From contig CM075760.1 in NCBI GenBank assembly GCA_037974335.1, forward strand, positions 19,796,291 to 19,860,290: a stretch of DNA of 64,000 nucleotides, read 5' to 3'. This document shows, piece by piece, positions 22,108 through 33,888 of the stretch. The translations under genes and the position numbers were made by a program. This DNA is from Prionace glauca. Taxonomy: Eukaryota; Chordata; Chondrichthyes; Carcharhiniformes; Carcharhinidae. The notes below the pieces were generated by a model. The model did not search any database. It had not been told where the DNA came from and saw only the letters and a list, made by a program, of their open reading frames with translations. Within the stretch, counting starts at the first letter, position 1. Each line of letters begins with the position of its first letter.

Positions 22108-23700
22108 CGGTAGGCTGGTAGAAAAGGGAAAGGCGCATGGGATACGAGGCCAGGTAGCTAGGTGGATTGAGAACTGGCTGGGAAATAGGAGACAGAGGGT
22201 AGCTGTGGAAGGGACCTTGTCGGGTTGGAGGCCAGTGACCAGTGGTGTGCCGCAGGGCTCAGTACTGGGACCTCTCCTCTTTGTAGTCTACATAAATGAC
22301 TTGGAAGAGGGCGTAGGTGGTGTGATTAGCAAGTTTGCTGATGACACCAAGATGGCAGGGTTGGCGGGTACGGAACTGGATTGTCAGGTGATACAACAGG
22401 ATATAGATAGGTTGGTGCAGTGGGCAGATAGGTGGCAGATGGCATTTAATCCTGACAAATGCGAGGTGATGCATTTTGGACGGAATAATGCAGAGAGGAG
22501 CTATGTGATTAAAGGGAGGCCGATTAGGAGTATAGACATACAGAGGGACCTGGGAGTGCAGGTTCACAAATCCATGAAGGTTGCATCACAAGTGGAGAAG
22601 GTTGTTAGGAAGGCTTATGGGATGTTGGCCTTTATAAGAAGGGGTCTAGAGTATAAAAGCTGCTGTCTAATGCTTCAGTTGTACAGAACGTTGGTTAGAC
22701 CGCATTTGGAGTACTGCGTCCAGTTCTGGTCACCTTACTACCGGAAGGACGTGGAGTCTCTGGAAAGGGTGCAGAGGAGGTTTACCAGGATGTTGCCTGG
22801 CATGGGGGACTGGGTTACGAGGAGAGGTTGAAGAAACTGGGACTATTCTCCTTGGAAAGGCGGAGATTGAGAGGGGACATGATAGAAGTATATAAGATTA
22901 TCTTTTTTTTCTATAAAAAAGATAATGAAGGGAATGGATAGAGTTAGTAGTGAGAGACTGCTCCCTAGACTGGATACGAACACGAGAGGTCATCATTTAA
23001 GGGTGAGGGGGGAGAGGTATAATTTGGAGGTGAGAAGAAGGTTCTTTACGCAGAGAGTTGTGGGGGTCTGGAACGCGCTACCGAGTAGGGTGGTGGAGGC
23101 AGGAACGTTGGACTCGTTTAAGATGCAGTTTGATAGGCACATGAGTGAAACGAGAATGGAGGGATATGGTAGGGGATATTAAATAGGGTTAAACCTCGGG
23201 AGACACCAGAAAGGCAGGCTGTAGGATTAATATTTTTGACTTTATTCCACAAGTGGAGGTCCACCTCGTGTCAAACGAGGGGCATTCACACGGCGGGTCG
23301 TGCCTGGGGTGCTCTTGGAAGTTCCAGGAGTGGCCTAGTACTTCATGTCGGTGTGTGTGCTTGATCCTGGACCGGTAGATGGGCGCCGCAGCAGCTCAGT
23401 GATTAGCACTGCTGGCTGTGCAGGCACATGGATTTGGGCCTGTGTCTGTGGGAGTTTGCGCATTCTCCCTGTGGTTGCGTGGGTTTCCTCCGGGCGCTCC
23501 GGTTTCCTCCCACACCCCAAAAATGTGCTCTCAGGCTAATTGGTTTTTACCAAATTGACACTATTTCTTCCCTGAATCTGACTGAGTAGGGTTCCATTCA
23601 TAGATATGCAGGGTAGAAGAGGTGTAGGGTGATGTGGCGGCACGGGCTCGTTGGGCCGAAGGGCCTGTTTCCCGTGCTGGATTGTTCTTTGTTCTTTGTA
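22108..23700 (+). mobile_element. CR1-family LINE (second subfamily) with SINE-like 3' UTR
   Basis: Reads PVTSGVPQGSVLGPLLF and FADDTKMAG, then [11 protein letters not shown], where the frame breaks near 22820, and resumes to 23182. Downstream (23375-23545) the 3' UTR contains a V-SINE-like core ('tgggtttcctccgggcgctc', 'ggtttcctcccacacccc'). The element ends with 'gggccgaagggcctgtttcc' and TTCTTTG repeats. The copies at 30155-31318 and 52945-53429 share this 3' UTR. Confidence 0.8.
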
Positions 23701-24251
23701 TCCAAACACTTGTGTGACTGGAAATAGGAAACAATAATGGCGTGGAAGGATTTGCAAAAATGGGATCCAAAACTTCACTACATCCTTGAGTGAAGACATC
23801 CTTCCTCATCTGAGGTTTCTCTCCATTTTTCAGCCTGTTCCAATAAGTCTTCACTCCCTTGTCATTCAAAAACTGTCTAACTCATCCTTGAAGATGTTCA
23901 ATGCCTCCACTGGTCCCCATGGAGAGGAAGCCAGATACTAACAATTCTCTGAGGGAAGGGATTTGTCCAAATATATAATGTCGCTCCAGTCCAATGTTAC
24001 ACAACCAGATAAGTGCATTTTATTACAGAGCCATAAATAATATATCTAATCTCTGCCGTATAAAAATATCAGACACGTCTCTGTCCTGTATTAGTATACT
24101 GTCCCCTTTAATATATTTCAGAAATGAGATGGGCACATGAAGGACATAAACTTGCAGGGGAAAGGGAATATAGAAGGGGAATGGGACCCACTGGATTGTT
24201 CGACAGAAGTCAGCATGGACTTGAGTTACTGAATGGATTCCTTCTGTGCTG
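23701..24251. other. Spacer with old LINE-derived pieces
   Basis: 23770-23900 resembles a degraded antisense CR1 3' region ('catccttcctcatctgaggt'). 24005-24110 is an imperfect duplicate of 25300-25400 on the other side of the CR1 ('ttacagagccataaataata' against 'ttacagaaccgtaaatagta'). No gene was seen. Confidence 0.45.
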
Positions 24252-25232
24252 TTTTTACCATTTATATAGATGATCTGGAGGAGGGAACCGAGTGTAGGGT
24301 GTCGAAATTTGCTGATGACACCAAGATTGGGGGAACGGCAAATTGTGTGGAGAGTCTGCAGAAGGATATAGATAGGCTGGGCGAATGGGCCAGGAAATGG
24401 CAAATGGAATTTAATATTGGCAAGTGTGAGGTGGTCCACTTTGGTAGGAAGAATGGTAGGAAGGACTATTACTTACGGGGCGAAAAACTGCAGCAGGCGA
24501 CGGTGCAGAGGGACCTCGGGGTCCTTGTGCATAAGTCGCAAAAACCCAGCTTGCAGGTGCAGCAGGTGGTCAGGAAGGCGAATGGGATGCTGGCCTTCAT
24601 AGCGAAGGGGATTGAATATAAAAGTAGGGAGGTCTTGCTGCAGCTGTATAGGGCATTGGTGAGGCCGCAGCTGGAGTACTGTGTGCAGTTTTGGGCACCG
24701 CACCTACGCAAAGATATTTTGGCCTTGGAGGGAGTGCAGAGGAGATTTACTAGGCTGATACTGGAGTTGAGGGGGTTGAGCTATGAGGAGAGGCTGAATA
24801 AACTGGGCTTGTACTCGTTAGAGTTTAGAAGAATGAGGGGAGATCTCATTGAGACGTATAAGATGATGAATGGGATGGATAAGATAGAGGTGGAGAGACT
24901 CTTCCCGCTCAAAAAAGACAGTAGGACTAGGGGGCACAGCCTCAAGATAAAAGGGGGGCGGTTTAGAACGGAGTTGAGGAGGAACTTCTTCACTCAAAGG
25001 GTGGTGAATCTCTGGAATTCTCTGCCCGTTGAAGTGGTGGAGGCTGCCTCGCTAAATATTTTTAAGACGGGGGGTTGATGGGTTTTTGATAAGAGAGGGG
25101 ATTAAGGGTCATGGGGAGAAAGCGGGAAAGTGGAACTGAGCCACGACAGATCAGCCATGATCTTATTGAATGGCGGGGCAGGCTTGAGGGGCTAGATGGC
25201 CTACTCCTGCTCCTATTTCTTATGTTCTTATG
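24252..25232 (+). mobile_element. Young CR1 LINE, 5'-truncated
   Basis: Starts within the reverse transcriptase (FTIYIDDLEEGTE) and is nearly identical to the copies at 20112 and 33889. A 9 bp in-frame gap lies after CV in the FADDTKIGGTANC region. The frame ends early by a shift near 25068 (TTTTTAAGACGGGG instead of AAGAAACGGG). The 3' end is TTCTTATGTTCTTATG. Confidence 0.85.
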
Positions 25233-25479
25233 TAATGACTTGATGAGTGGAAACATACAGAGCTACTGAGCCTCATTACAAGATGAGAAATACTAAATGT
25301 ACTTTGTTACAGAACCGTAAATAGTATATCAGATCCACAATATTAACAACACTCGGCATATCTCTGTCCTCTAATAATTTATTATTCTCTTAAATGTCAG
25401 CCATCTCCTGGGGAAACCAGCCCTTTAATTGTGAACATTAGGAAAGAGACCATCCTTTCAGCCAGACAACTAAATGTGT

Positions 25480-25997
25480 CAAGCTGAGGGAGCAAAGGAT
25501 GTCAATGTCTTTGAGAAAGTGTTATAATGCAGAAGCCTGCCAATGAGCTTCAGAGTGAATCTTCCTCCTCTGTGCAACATCTGGGAGGAAATCAATGTTT
25601 CCCCCTTTCCATTTCTTTTCTCATTCTGGGAAAAATTGGGGACTTGCAGCAACTGAAGGGAAAGGAAGTGAATCCAGTCTGTATATTCCACACATTTTTA
25701 GTCCAGTCATATCGGCATAGATCTGTCTGGCAGCCTGCATGGAGATTTTCAGCTGTGAGTCTCCAGGACAGGAAGCAGTGAGCCTGATTGAGCATGGATC
25801 TGTCAATCAGCACCTTCAGGAGAATTGGGAGGGTGAATATTAGATACAGCAGAGTGAGAATGGAGGGAGAGTGTGTGGGATGGAGATTTACAGCTTTTGG
25901 GGAATGAGAGAGGAAAAAAAAATTGCATAGAAACTAGAATTGTTCTGAATTTCTATCTTGTACTGACACCGATGACTTGTATCAATTTGTTTTACAG
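25480..25997 (+). other. ZNF6 first exon/intron leader and acceptor
   Basis: Starts abruptly at about 25500 with 'gccaatgagcttcagag', the CCAAT edge of the family promoter; the CRE part is gone, and a CR1 lies just to the left. The family donor here reads GGGAAAGG (near 25660) where ZNF4 has GGGTAAGG. The acceptor TTTTACAG ends at 25997. Confidence 0.55.
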
Positions 25998-26325
25998 GAT
26001 ATTGAAAGAGGAATCACAGGCTGTAATCTCAAACGCCACATCTAGATCTGGCAGAGTCATATTCCTCAGGATCTGAATATCATCGGCCATTGAATCCGGA
26101 AAGAGATTTGAAAAGATTTCAAACATCAGTGTGACTGGAAAAGCATCAACACACTGCCAAATTCAAGTGAATGTGTTCCAGAGCACTGACTGAAGAGCTT
26201 TAAACAGCTACACAGCCTGAATAAATATAACACCATTCACAGTGGGGAGAGACTGTACACATATTGTGTGTGGGCGAGGCTTCACCTGATTGTCCACCCA
26301 AGGGAGAGGCAAGGACACCTGCACC
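25998..26325 (+). other. Noncoding start of ZNF6 terminal exon
   Basis: Family leader with the ancestral TGA in TGTGACTGG and finger remnants 'accattcacagtggggagag' and 'tgtgtgtgggcgaggcttca'. The TTG-led open stretch before the ATG is the last remnant. Confidence 0.6.
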
Positions 26326-27444
26326 ATGGAGAAACCATGGAAATGTGCAGACTGTGGGAAGAGATACAGAGCCCCATCTCTGCTGGATGCTCATCGGCGC
26401 ATCCACACTGAAGAGAGACCATTCACCTGCTCTCAGTGTGGGAAGGGATTCAACCAGTTATTCCACTTGCAGAGACACCAGCAAGTTCACACTGGGGAGA
26501 GGCCATTCACCTGCTTTCAGTGTGGAAAGGGATTCCCTCGATTATCCACTTTGCAGAGACACCAGCGAGTTCACACTGGGGAGAGACCGTTCACCTGCTC
26601 TCAGTGTGGAAAGGGATTCACTGTGCTATTCCAACTGCGGAGACATCAGCGAATTCACACTGGGGAGAAGCCATTCATCTGCTGTCAGTGTGGGAAGAGA
26701 TTCATTGACTCATCCAGCCTGCAGATACATGAGCGAGTTCACACTGGGGAGAGGCCATTCACCTGCTCTCAGTGTGGAGAGAGATTCATTCAGTTGTCCC
26801 ACTTGCAGAGACACCAGCAAGTTCACACGGGGGACAGGCCATTCACCTGCTCTCAGTGTGGAGAGAGATTCATTCAGTTGTCCCACTTGCAGAGACACCA
26901 GCAAGTTCACACTGGGGAAAAGCCATTCACCTGCTCTCAGTGTGGAAAGGGATTCCCTCGATTATCCACTTTGCAGAAACACCAGCGAACTCACACTGGG
27001 GAGAGACCGTTCACCTGCTCTCAGTGTGGAACTGGATTCACTGTGTTATCCCATCTGCGGAGACACCAGCGAATTCACACTGGGGAGAAGCCATTCCCCT
27101 GCTGTCAGTGTCGGAAGAGATTCATTGACTCATCCAGCCTGCAGATACATAAAAGAGTTCACACTGGGGAGAGGCCGTTCACCTGCTCTCAGTGCAGGAA
27201 GAGTTTCAACCAGTTATCCCACTTGCAGAGACACCAGCGAGTTCACACTGGGGACAGGCCATTCACCTGCTCTCAGTGTGGATTCGGATTCACTCAGTTA
27301 ACCCACTTGCAGAGACACCAGCGAGTTCACACTGGGGAGAGGCCATTCACCTGCTCTCAGTGTGGAAAGGGATTCACTCGGTCATCCAGCCTGCAGTCAC
27401 ACAAGCGAGTTCACACTGGGGAGAGGCTGTACATCTGCTGTTAG
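26326..27444 (+). CDS. C2H2 zinc-finger protein, 13 fingers, shortened by a stop (ZNF6)
   Basis: Predicted nuclear DNA-binding protein of 372 residues: 13 complete C2H2 fingers and three residues of a 14th. The start is the ATG of MEKPWKC. Fingers 2-6 and 7-11 are copies of one five-finger block (helices NQLFHL/PRLSTL/TVLFQL/IDSSSL/IQLSHL against IQLSHL/PRLSTL/TVLSHL/IDSSSL/NQLSHL). Each block spans 420 bases (about 26425-26844 and 26845-27264). Fingers 6 and 7 are identical through the helix. A CAG-to-TAG change at 27442-27444 removes two further fingers. Zinc ligands are complete in all 13 fingers. A CR1 lies in the 3' UTR and the CRE promoter is missing, so expression is doubtful. Confidence 0.78.
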   Translation: MEKPWKCADCGKRYRAPSLLDAHRRIHTEERPFTCSQCGKGFNQLFHLQRHQQVHTGERPFTCFQCGKGFPRLSTLQRHQRVHTGERPFTCSQCGKGFTVLFQLRRHQRIHTGEKPFICCQCGKRFIDSSSLQIHERVHTGERPFTCSQCGERFIQLSHLQRHQQVHTGDRPFTCSQCGERFIQLSHLQRHQQVHTGEKPFTCSQCGKGFPRLSTLQKHQRTHTGERPFTCSQCGTGFTVLSHLRRHQRIHTGEKPFPCCQCRKRFIDSSSLQIHKRVHTGERPFTCSQCRKSFNQLSHLQRHQRVHTGDRPFTCSQCGFGFTQLTHLQRHQRVHTGERPFTCSQCGKGFTRSSSLQSHKRVHTGERLYICC

Positions 27445-27579
<135 letters not shown>

Positions 27580-27685
27580 TTCCAGGGGTGGGATTCTGCA
27601 GTTATTGTTTCTGCTGTCTTATGTCAAGAGCTGCTTTTTTTTCATTCTTACAGTTGGTCACTGGGGAGGGGCAGAGGGTGACTTT

Positions 27686-27912
27686 AAGAACATAAGAACT
27701 AGGAGCAGGAGTGGGCCATCTGACCCCTCGAGCCTGCTGTGCCATTCAATAAGATCATGGCTGTTCTTTTTGTGGACTCAACTCCACTTACCTGCCTGCT
27801 CAGCATAGCCCTTAATCCCTTTACTGTTAAAATCTCATCTATCCTTGCCTTAAAAGCATTCAATGAGGTAGCCTCAACTGCTCACTGTGCAGGGAATTTC
27901 ACAGATTCACAA
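27686..27912 (-). mobile_element. CR1 3' end inserted in ZNF6 3' UTR
   Basis: Starts with 'taagaacataagaactagga', the reverse complement of a CR1 3' terminus, and runs to 'gattcacaacc'. Removing it rejoins the conserved ZNF 3' UTR ('cagagggt' with 'ttctgctggactggccgg'). Confidence 0.75.
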
Positions 27913-28079
27913 CCTTCTGCTGGACTGGCCGGTCTCACAACTTTGCCTCCAGTGAGCTGATGCTCTTTGAGTCTTGTTGCGAACACCTGGTTTCAAATTT
28001 CACAAGGATCACAGAGTGACAGGGTATTAGGAAGTTCAGAGATACTTAGTCAGCATTTCTGTTTCAAACCCCCCAAATG

Positions 28080-28400
28080 CCCATCCAATTTCCTTTGTAA
28101 TTGTTTATTGTCTCCACTTCCTCCTCTCTCATAGGCAGTGAGTTCCAGGTCATTACAATTCACTGTATCAAAATATTCTTCCTCACATCCTCCCCAGTAT
28201 CTCTGATCCAAAACCTTAAATCTGTGTTCCCAGCCTCCCAACCCCCACCCCGTCCTTTTCCATCAGCTAATAGGAACAGCTTTTCTTTGTCCACCTTATC
28301 TAAACCTGTTAGAATTTTGTCCACCTCTATCAAATCTCCCCTCAACCTCCTTTGCTCCAAGGAGAACAACAGAGGCCTGACATCGACAATAAAAAAAACT
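28080..28400 (-). mobile_element. LINE (CR1-like) fragment shared with ZNF1 and ZNF4 flanks
   Basis: The minus strand reads SLEQRRLRGDLIEVDKIL and later KLFLLADGKG, the CR1 ORF2 C-terminus. It is the same ancestral insertion as at 1746-1876 and 12535-12870. Confidence 0.7.
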
Positions 28401-28943
28401 AACAGAATATCTTAATACTTGAAATCAAAACTGGAATGTTCAAATTCTGTGTTAAAGATATTGTGAATATATTGTTCTGTACAATAAAGAGATTTGAATA
28501 ACTCAGCTTGGGTGTGGTTGGGTGTGATATCAATCTGGTATCCACCTACAGTCCAGAGGAAATCTGGAATGTGTGGCTGGAAATGCCTCCCTAACAACAC
28601 GGTGGGTGTATTTACATCTCACGCATTGTAGTCGTTCAAACTGGCAGTGTCGGGATTGACAATAGCCAAGACAGCTACATACAGGCACATATACTGTCAT
28701 AACTGAAGGACTGCAGATTGAATGTGAGGCATGATGAGACTGGACTATCTTGACCACATTCCTATGACTGCTCAGTTTGTGCTACAATGAACCATTAAAG
28801 CTGCTTAGTCTCAACAGAGGGCCGGGTGAGAATATTTACTTAGAATGAGTTAGAATTAAACTTATTCCAGGACTGGCTGGTGTTCAGCGATTGAGATACC
28901 CGAAGCTGTAATCAATCAAGAAACAGTGGTAGATAGTTGATGA
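28401..28943 (+). other. ZNF6 downstream flank
   Basis: Inverted homolog of 11900-12530. An AATAAA at 28483-28488 could serve as the ZNF6 polyadenylation signal. No gene was seen. Confidence 0.5.
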
Positions 28944-29262
28944 AGAAGAAGTGTTTTCAGGCATTGTTTAAATTATTTCATCATAAATTTGTGATAAGAA
29001 CTGTAAGGATTTGCAACCCAAGAGTCAATGCACTGATGGTATACTCCAAATAGCACTGCACTGAAAAAGGGGTCAGAGCAAGAAGGAAAGTGTTTTCAGG
29101 CATTATTTAAATTATTTCATCATGAACTTGTGGTAAGAGCTGTGAGGGACCTGTAACCCAGCAGCCGGTGAATTAACAGTGTGCTCCAAGTTGCACTGGG
29201 CTGAAAAGGGGATCTGAGCAACAAGTGGTGACCTCGGACATTGTTTAAATTATATCGTCACT
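28944..29262. repeat. Tandem repeat, 2.3 copies of ~139 bp
   Basis: 'gtgttttcaggcatt' starts at 28951 and again at 29090, and a diverged 'gtgacctcggacatt' starts at 29228, each followed by 'taaattat'. Period is 138-139 bp. The third copy stops at the promoter island. The ZNF4 flank (about 11880-11990) has a single copy. Confidence 0.7.
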
Positions 29263-29279
29263 GGCTAACTTCCGCTTTG

Positions 29280-29660
29280 TGACGTCACAACGGAGCCATC
29301 ACTGAAACAACCAATAGGAATCACTGCTCCGCGGTGACGGCTGCGGGTCCCTGTGCGCAGGCCGGGGCCTGCGCGGACCCGGGAGCCCCGCCCCCACCCA
29401 TTGCTCCCCTCCCCCTGCCTCTCCTCGAGCCAAGGTTTCCAGACAAGCGGCTGGCGGCTCCGGCCAGAGCGAGAAGCCGCTCGGTGATCTCCCCCTCCCC
29501 CACGGCCCTGGACTGCGCATGTCCAAGGGAGAGGGGGAGCTGCGCATATTCCGGGGGAGAGCCCACCCTCTGACCTTCACGTTCAATTGTTGACCAATGG
29601 GAAGAGTTGGAGGACCGGAAGGACTGTGGCCCTCCAGCCAATCAGAGCGCGATCTTTGTG
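29280..29660. promoter_or_regulatory. GC-rich CRE/CCAAT promoter upstream of ZNF7
   Basis: CRE TGACGTCA at 29280-29287, CCAAT at 29311-29315, a second TGACGG half near 29335, GC boxes near 29387 and 'ccaatcagag' near 29638. It is orthologous to 7383-7790. The minus-strand partner expected on the left is missing, replaced by the ZNF6 flank. On the right a donor GTAAGT (29750-29755) follows 'gaggccaacatct'. Confidence 0.6.
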
Positions 29661-29934
29661 ACAATGCAGATTGAACTTCAGACAGACTGAAATGTCCTCT
29701 TTTGTTGGTCAGTTGGATAACAAGCCATACCTAAAAGAGGCCAACATCTGTAAGTAAAATACTTTCTATTTCTTCTCATTCTGGGGGAATTGTTGACTTG
29801 CTGCAACGAAAGGGAAAGGGAGTGAATCTAGGGAGGTTGTAGACTCTGGAAAGTTTGGCCCAGCTCTGTCAATGAGCCTGTGGAGGCTCAGTATTATATC
29901 CAGCAGAATGAGAATGGAAGGAGAGTTATTTTTT

Positions 29935-30125
29935 CTTCATTCATGAGACATGGGCATCACTGACTTTTGCTACCAAATGAACCTGTTGGACTTTTAACCT
30001 GGTGTTGTGAATTGTCTGACTGTATTTACCCCAGTCCAACGCCGGCATCTCCACATCATTGCTGGCTGGCCAGCATTTATTGCCCAGCCCTCAGTGCCCT
30101 TGAACCGATTGCCCTCTGAAACGCC
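29935..30125 (-). mobile_element. tRNA-type SINE fragment split by a Penelope-like tail
   Basis: 'gacatgggcatcactg' and 'ggccagcatttattgcccag' match the SINE at 42165-42516. Between them (29966-30058) lies a Penelope-like tail ('ggacttttaacctggtgttg' to 'cggcatctccacatcat'). Confidence 0.6.
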
Positions 30126-30154
30126 CCAGTAAACCAAGGTGAATCAGCACATTA

Positions 30155-31318
30155 CCTAGATAGGCTGGTAGATTGGGCAGATAGATGGCAAATGGAATTT
30201 AATCTGGAGAAATGCGAGGTGATGCACTTTGGCCGGAATAATGTGGAAGGGAGTTATATGATAAAAGGTAGAACTATCCGGAGTATAGATACGCAGAGAG
30301 ACCTGGGGGTGCAGGTACACAAGTCCCTGAAGGTGTTGGTGCAGGTGCAGAATGTGATGAGGAAAGCGTATGGCATGTTAGCCTTCATAGGAAGGGGTAT
30401 AGAATATAAGAGTAGGAGTCTGATGTTGCAGTTGTATAGAACGTTGGTTAGGCCTCACCTGGAGTACTGCGTCCAGTTCTGGTCGCCGTACTACCGGAAG
30501 GATGTAGAGATCCTGGAGAGAGTGCAGAGGAGATTTACCAGGATGTTGCCTGGTATGGAAGGGCTGTCTTACGAGGAAAGATTGAACGCACTTGGGCTGT
30601 TTTCCCTTGAGAGACGTCGGCTGAGGGGGGATTTAATAGAGGTTTATAAGATTATGAAGGGGACAGATAGAGTAGATGGTGATAAGCTTTTTCCGCTATT
30701 AGAAATGGATAGAACGAGGGGTCACGGGCTTAAGGTGAGGGGGGCTAGATATAAGACTAATGTTAGAGGGCAGTTTTTCACACAAAGGGTAGTGGGGATG
30801 TGGAATGCACTGCCGAGTAAGGTGGTGGAAGCAGGCACGCTAGGGTTGTTCAAGAGTCACTTGGACAGCCACATGAGCGGTCTACATATAGGGGGATATA
30901 GCAGGCCTTACTAAGCATTGTAGGCTTGGGGTCAGTTTTAGCCTCAGGGATATAGAGTCTTTAATAATGAAATTTTTATCCACAGGCACTTACCATCTCG
31001 AGGGCATCATGGCAGCACAGAGGCTATCTCTGTTGCTGTGCGGACACATGGAGTTGGGCCTGTGTCCGTGGGAGTTTGCGCGTTCTCCCCGTGGTTGCGT
31101 GGGTTTCCTCCGGGTGCTCCGGTTTCCTCCCACATCCCAAAAATGTGCTTTTAGGCTGATTGATTGGGTAACAAATTGTCCCTATATTGGACCTCCCTGA
31201 TCCTCACACATTAGGCATAGACTAGAGTCATGAATAGGTCACTGACCATGGGACGGCGGCGCGGGCTCGTTGGGCCGAAGGGCCTGTTTCCCGTGCTGTT
31301 TTGTTCTTTGTTCTTTGT
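30155..31318 (+). mobile_element. CR1-family LINE (second subfamily) with SINE-like 3' UTR
   Basis: RT C-terminal frame of 240 codons is open from 30192 to 30914 (WQMEFN-like start, [37 protein letters not shown]). The 3' UTR at 31008-31150 carries the V-SINE-like core and the element ends with 'gggccgaagggcctgtttcc' plus TTCTTTG. Close to 22108-23700. Confidence 0.82.
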
Positions 31319-31321
31319 ACT

Positions 31322-31562
31322 GTGCCTTTGGTGGCCATGCCAGGTGAGGATGGCAGATTTTCTTCCCTAAAAAGCATTAGTGATGGGGTTTTCCGACAAT
31401 CTACAATAGTTTCACAATCATCAATAGATTCTTAATTCCACATGTTTGTACTGAATTCAAATTCTACCATTTGCCGTGGCAGGATTCAAACCTGGGTCCC
31501 CAAACATTAGCTGAATTTTGGATTAATAGTCTAGGGATAATACCACTAGGGAATTGCCTCTC
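31322..31562 (-). mobile_element. tRNA-type SINE, diverged
   Basis: 'ggattcaaacctgggtcccc' is the reversed B-box end and 'aggtgaggatggcagatttt' the body, matching 42165-42516. Head is to the right. Confidence 0.6.
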
Positions 31563-31694
31563 AATGTGTGAGATGGAAACTTACAGCTTTTGGGGAATGA
31601 AAGGGGGAAAAAATGCTCCAGAGAAACTAGAATTGTCTGTTCTGAATGTCTATCCTGTACTAACGCTGATTACTTTTGTCAACTTCTTTTACAG

Positions 31695-32001
31695 ATGTTA
31701 GAAATGAGGATTTAAGCCAGAAATCTCAAACCAAACGTTGCATCAGGATCTGAAAGATTCAGTTGATTCATTGCAAAGTGAAGATCAGTGGCCTTTGAAT
31801 CTAGATGGAGAAATAATTGTCTGCTCTGTCAGCTTCATCAGTTATTAATTCTCAGTGTGACGAGAAAAGCATCAGCACATGCACTTTGAACTGATTGTTC
31901 CTGCCTTAACCAGTTACACAGCTTGAAGAAACATTCCCATTTGGAGCCGGGAAAGACCCTATGTGTGTCCTGTGTGTGGAAACTTAATTTGATTGTTGAA
32001 C
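31695..32001 (+). other. Noncoding start of ZNF7 terminal exon
   Basis: The acceptor TTTTACAG ends at 31694. The leader follows the family pattern ('tctcagtgtgacgagaaaag') but is more diverged. Confidence 0.6.
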
Positions 32002-32955
32002 ATGGAGAGACACGAGGACACCTACACCACAGAGAAACCGTGGAAATGTGAGGACTGTGGAAAGAGATTCATAACCCCCTCAAAACTAGAAACTCATCGA
32101 CGTATTCACACCGGGGAGCGGCCGTTTACCTGCTCTGATTGTGGGAAGGGATTCACAAATTCATCCCACCTGCTGACACACCAGCGAATTCACATGAAGG
32201 AAAGGCCATTCACCTGCACAGCATGTGGGAAAGGTTTCAAACATTCATCCACCCTGAAGATACATCAGCGAGTTCACTCTGGGGAGAGGCCATTTGCTTG
32301 CTCTGAGTGTGGGAAAGGATTCACTCAGTTATCCAACCTGCAGACACATCAGCGAATTCACACTGGGGAGAGGCCATTTAGCTGCTCTGAGTGTGGGAAG
32401 AGATTCAATCAGTTATCCGATTTGCTGACACACCAGCGAGCTCATACTGGGGAGAGGCCGTTTACCTGCTCTCAGTGTGGAAAGGGATTCACTCAGTCAT
32501 CCAACCTGCAGACACACCAGCGAGTTCACACTGAGCAGAAACAATTCAGCTGCTCTCTCTGCGCGAGAAGGTTTAGATGGTTATCCAACCTGATGCGACA
32601 CCAACAGGTTCACACCGAGGAGAGGTCATTCATCTGTTCTGACTGTGGGAAGGGATTCAAAAATTCAACCCATCTGCTGACACACCAACGAATTCACACT
32701 GAGGAGAAGCCGTTCATCTGCACAGTGTGCGCAAAGAAATTCAAAGATTCATCCACTCTGCAAAAACACCAGCGAGTTCACACTGGGGAGAGACCATTCA
32801 CCTGCTCTGATTGTGGGAAGCAGTTCCGAGATTTGTCCAACCTGAGAAGACACCAACGAGTCCACACTGGGGAGAGACCATTCACCTGCTCTGACTGTGG
32901 GAAAGGATTCACTCAGTCATCTACCCTGTTGAGACACCAGCGAGTTCATAATTGA
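32002..32955 (+). CDS. C2H2 zinc-finger protein, 11 fingers (ZNF7)
   Basis: Predicted nuclear DNA-binding protein of 317 residues, eleven intact C2H2 fingers. The start differs from its paralogs: the usual ATG of MEKPW has become ACA (TTEKPWKC). The nearest in-frame ATG is nine codons earlier, giving [14 protein letters not shown]; those extra residues come from the last fossil finger of the leader. Fingers mix CSDC, CSEC, CSQC, CTAC and CSLC types, with several TEERPF/TEEKPF linkers. No internal block duplication is obvious. The promoter is probably the island at 29280-29660, with a donor at 29750 and acceptor at 31694. The gene is intact and is the only complete host ORF between ZNF6 and the Ig exons. 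No effector domain is visible. Confidence 0.8.
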   Translation: MERHEDTYTTEKPWKCEDCGKRFITPSKLETHRRIHTGERPFTCSDCGKGFTNSSHLLTHQRIHMKERPFTCTACGKGFKHSSTLKIHQRVHSGERPFACSECGKGFTQLSNLQTHQRIHTGERPFSCSECGKRFNQLSDLLTHQRAHTGERPFTCSQCGKGFTQSSNLQTHQRVHTEQKQFSCSLCARRFRWLSNLMRHQQVHTEERSFICSDCGKGFKNSTHLLTHQRIHTEEKPFICTVCAKKFKDSSTLQKHQRVHTGERPFTCSDCGKQFRDLSNLRRHQRVHTGERPFTCSDCGKGFTQSSTLLRHQRVHN

Positions 32956-33274
32956 TTAAAATCATTGGATTCTGCTGTTATTGCTGCTGTTAATCACATC
33001 CAGCACTGAAATATGTCCACTCTGACAGTTGAAGTGGGAGGGTCAGTGAGTTTCTTTCTGCTTAACTGGCCGGTCTCACAACTTTGCTTCCCTGTTTTTA
33101 AACAAAGGCACAATATTTGCCACCCTCCAATCTTCAGGCACCTCACCTGTGGATGTCAGTTCAAATATCTCTGCTGGGGGACTTGCAATTTCCTCTCTAG
33201 CCTCCCACAATGTCCTGGGATACACTTCATTAGGCCCTGGGGATTTCTCTACCTTGATGCACTTTAAAGAGCCT
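32956..33274 (+). other. ZNF7 3' flank
   Basis: Begins with the family 3' UTR ('attctgctgttattgctgct', 'aactggccggtctcacaact'). It then passes into text resembling an antisense LINE fragment ('gccaccctccaatcttcagg', 'tgcactttaaagagcc'). Confidence 0.5.
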
Positions 33275-33888
33275 CACATCTGTAGTGGGTACGCTGGTAG
33301 AAGGTATTCTGAGAGACAGAATCTACAGGCATTTAGAGAGGCAAGGACTGATTAGGGACAGTCAGCATGGCTTTGAGAGTGGAAAATCATGTCTCAGAAG
33401 TTTGAGGTTTTTGAAGGGGGAACCAAGAAGGTAAATGAGGGCAGTGCAGTTGATGTTGTCTACATGAACTTTAGCAAGGCCTTGGATAAGATACCACATA
33501 GTAGGTTGTTGCATAAGATTAAATCTCACGGGATCCAATGTGAGGTAGTTAAATGGATGCAAAATTAGCTTGATGGCAGAAACCAGAGGGTAGATGCAGA
33601 GAGTTGTTTTTCAAACTGGAAGCCTGTGACCAGCGGTGTGCCTCAGGGATCGGTGCTGGGTCCACTGTTATTTGTATTAATGATTTGGATGAGAATTTAG
33701 GAGGCATGATTACTAAGTTTGCAGATAACACCAAGGTGAGTGGCTTAGTGGACAGTGAAGAAGGTTAGTTTGGATTGCAGTGGGTTCTTGATCAATTGGG
33801 CCAGTGGGCTGATGATTGACAGATGGAATTTAATTTAATGCGAGGTGATGCATTTTGATAGATCAAACCAGGGTAGGGCTTAGTTAAT
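33275..33888 (+). mobile_element. Old CR1 LINE, first part
   Basis: Frames read VTSGVPQGSVLGPLLF-like and ISKFADNTK-like RT motifs with many lesions. It stops at 'gggcttagttaat', and the missing continuation is found at 37636 behind the young CR1. Confidence 0.75.
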
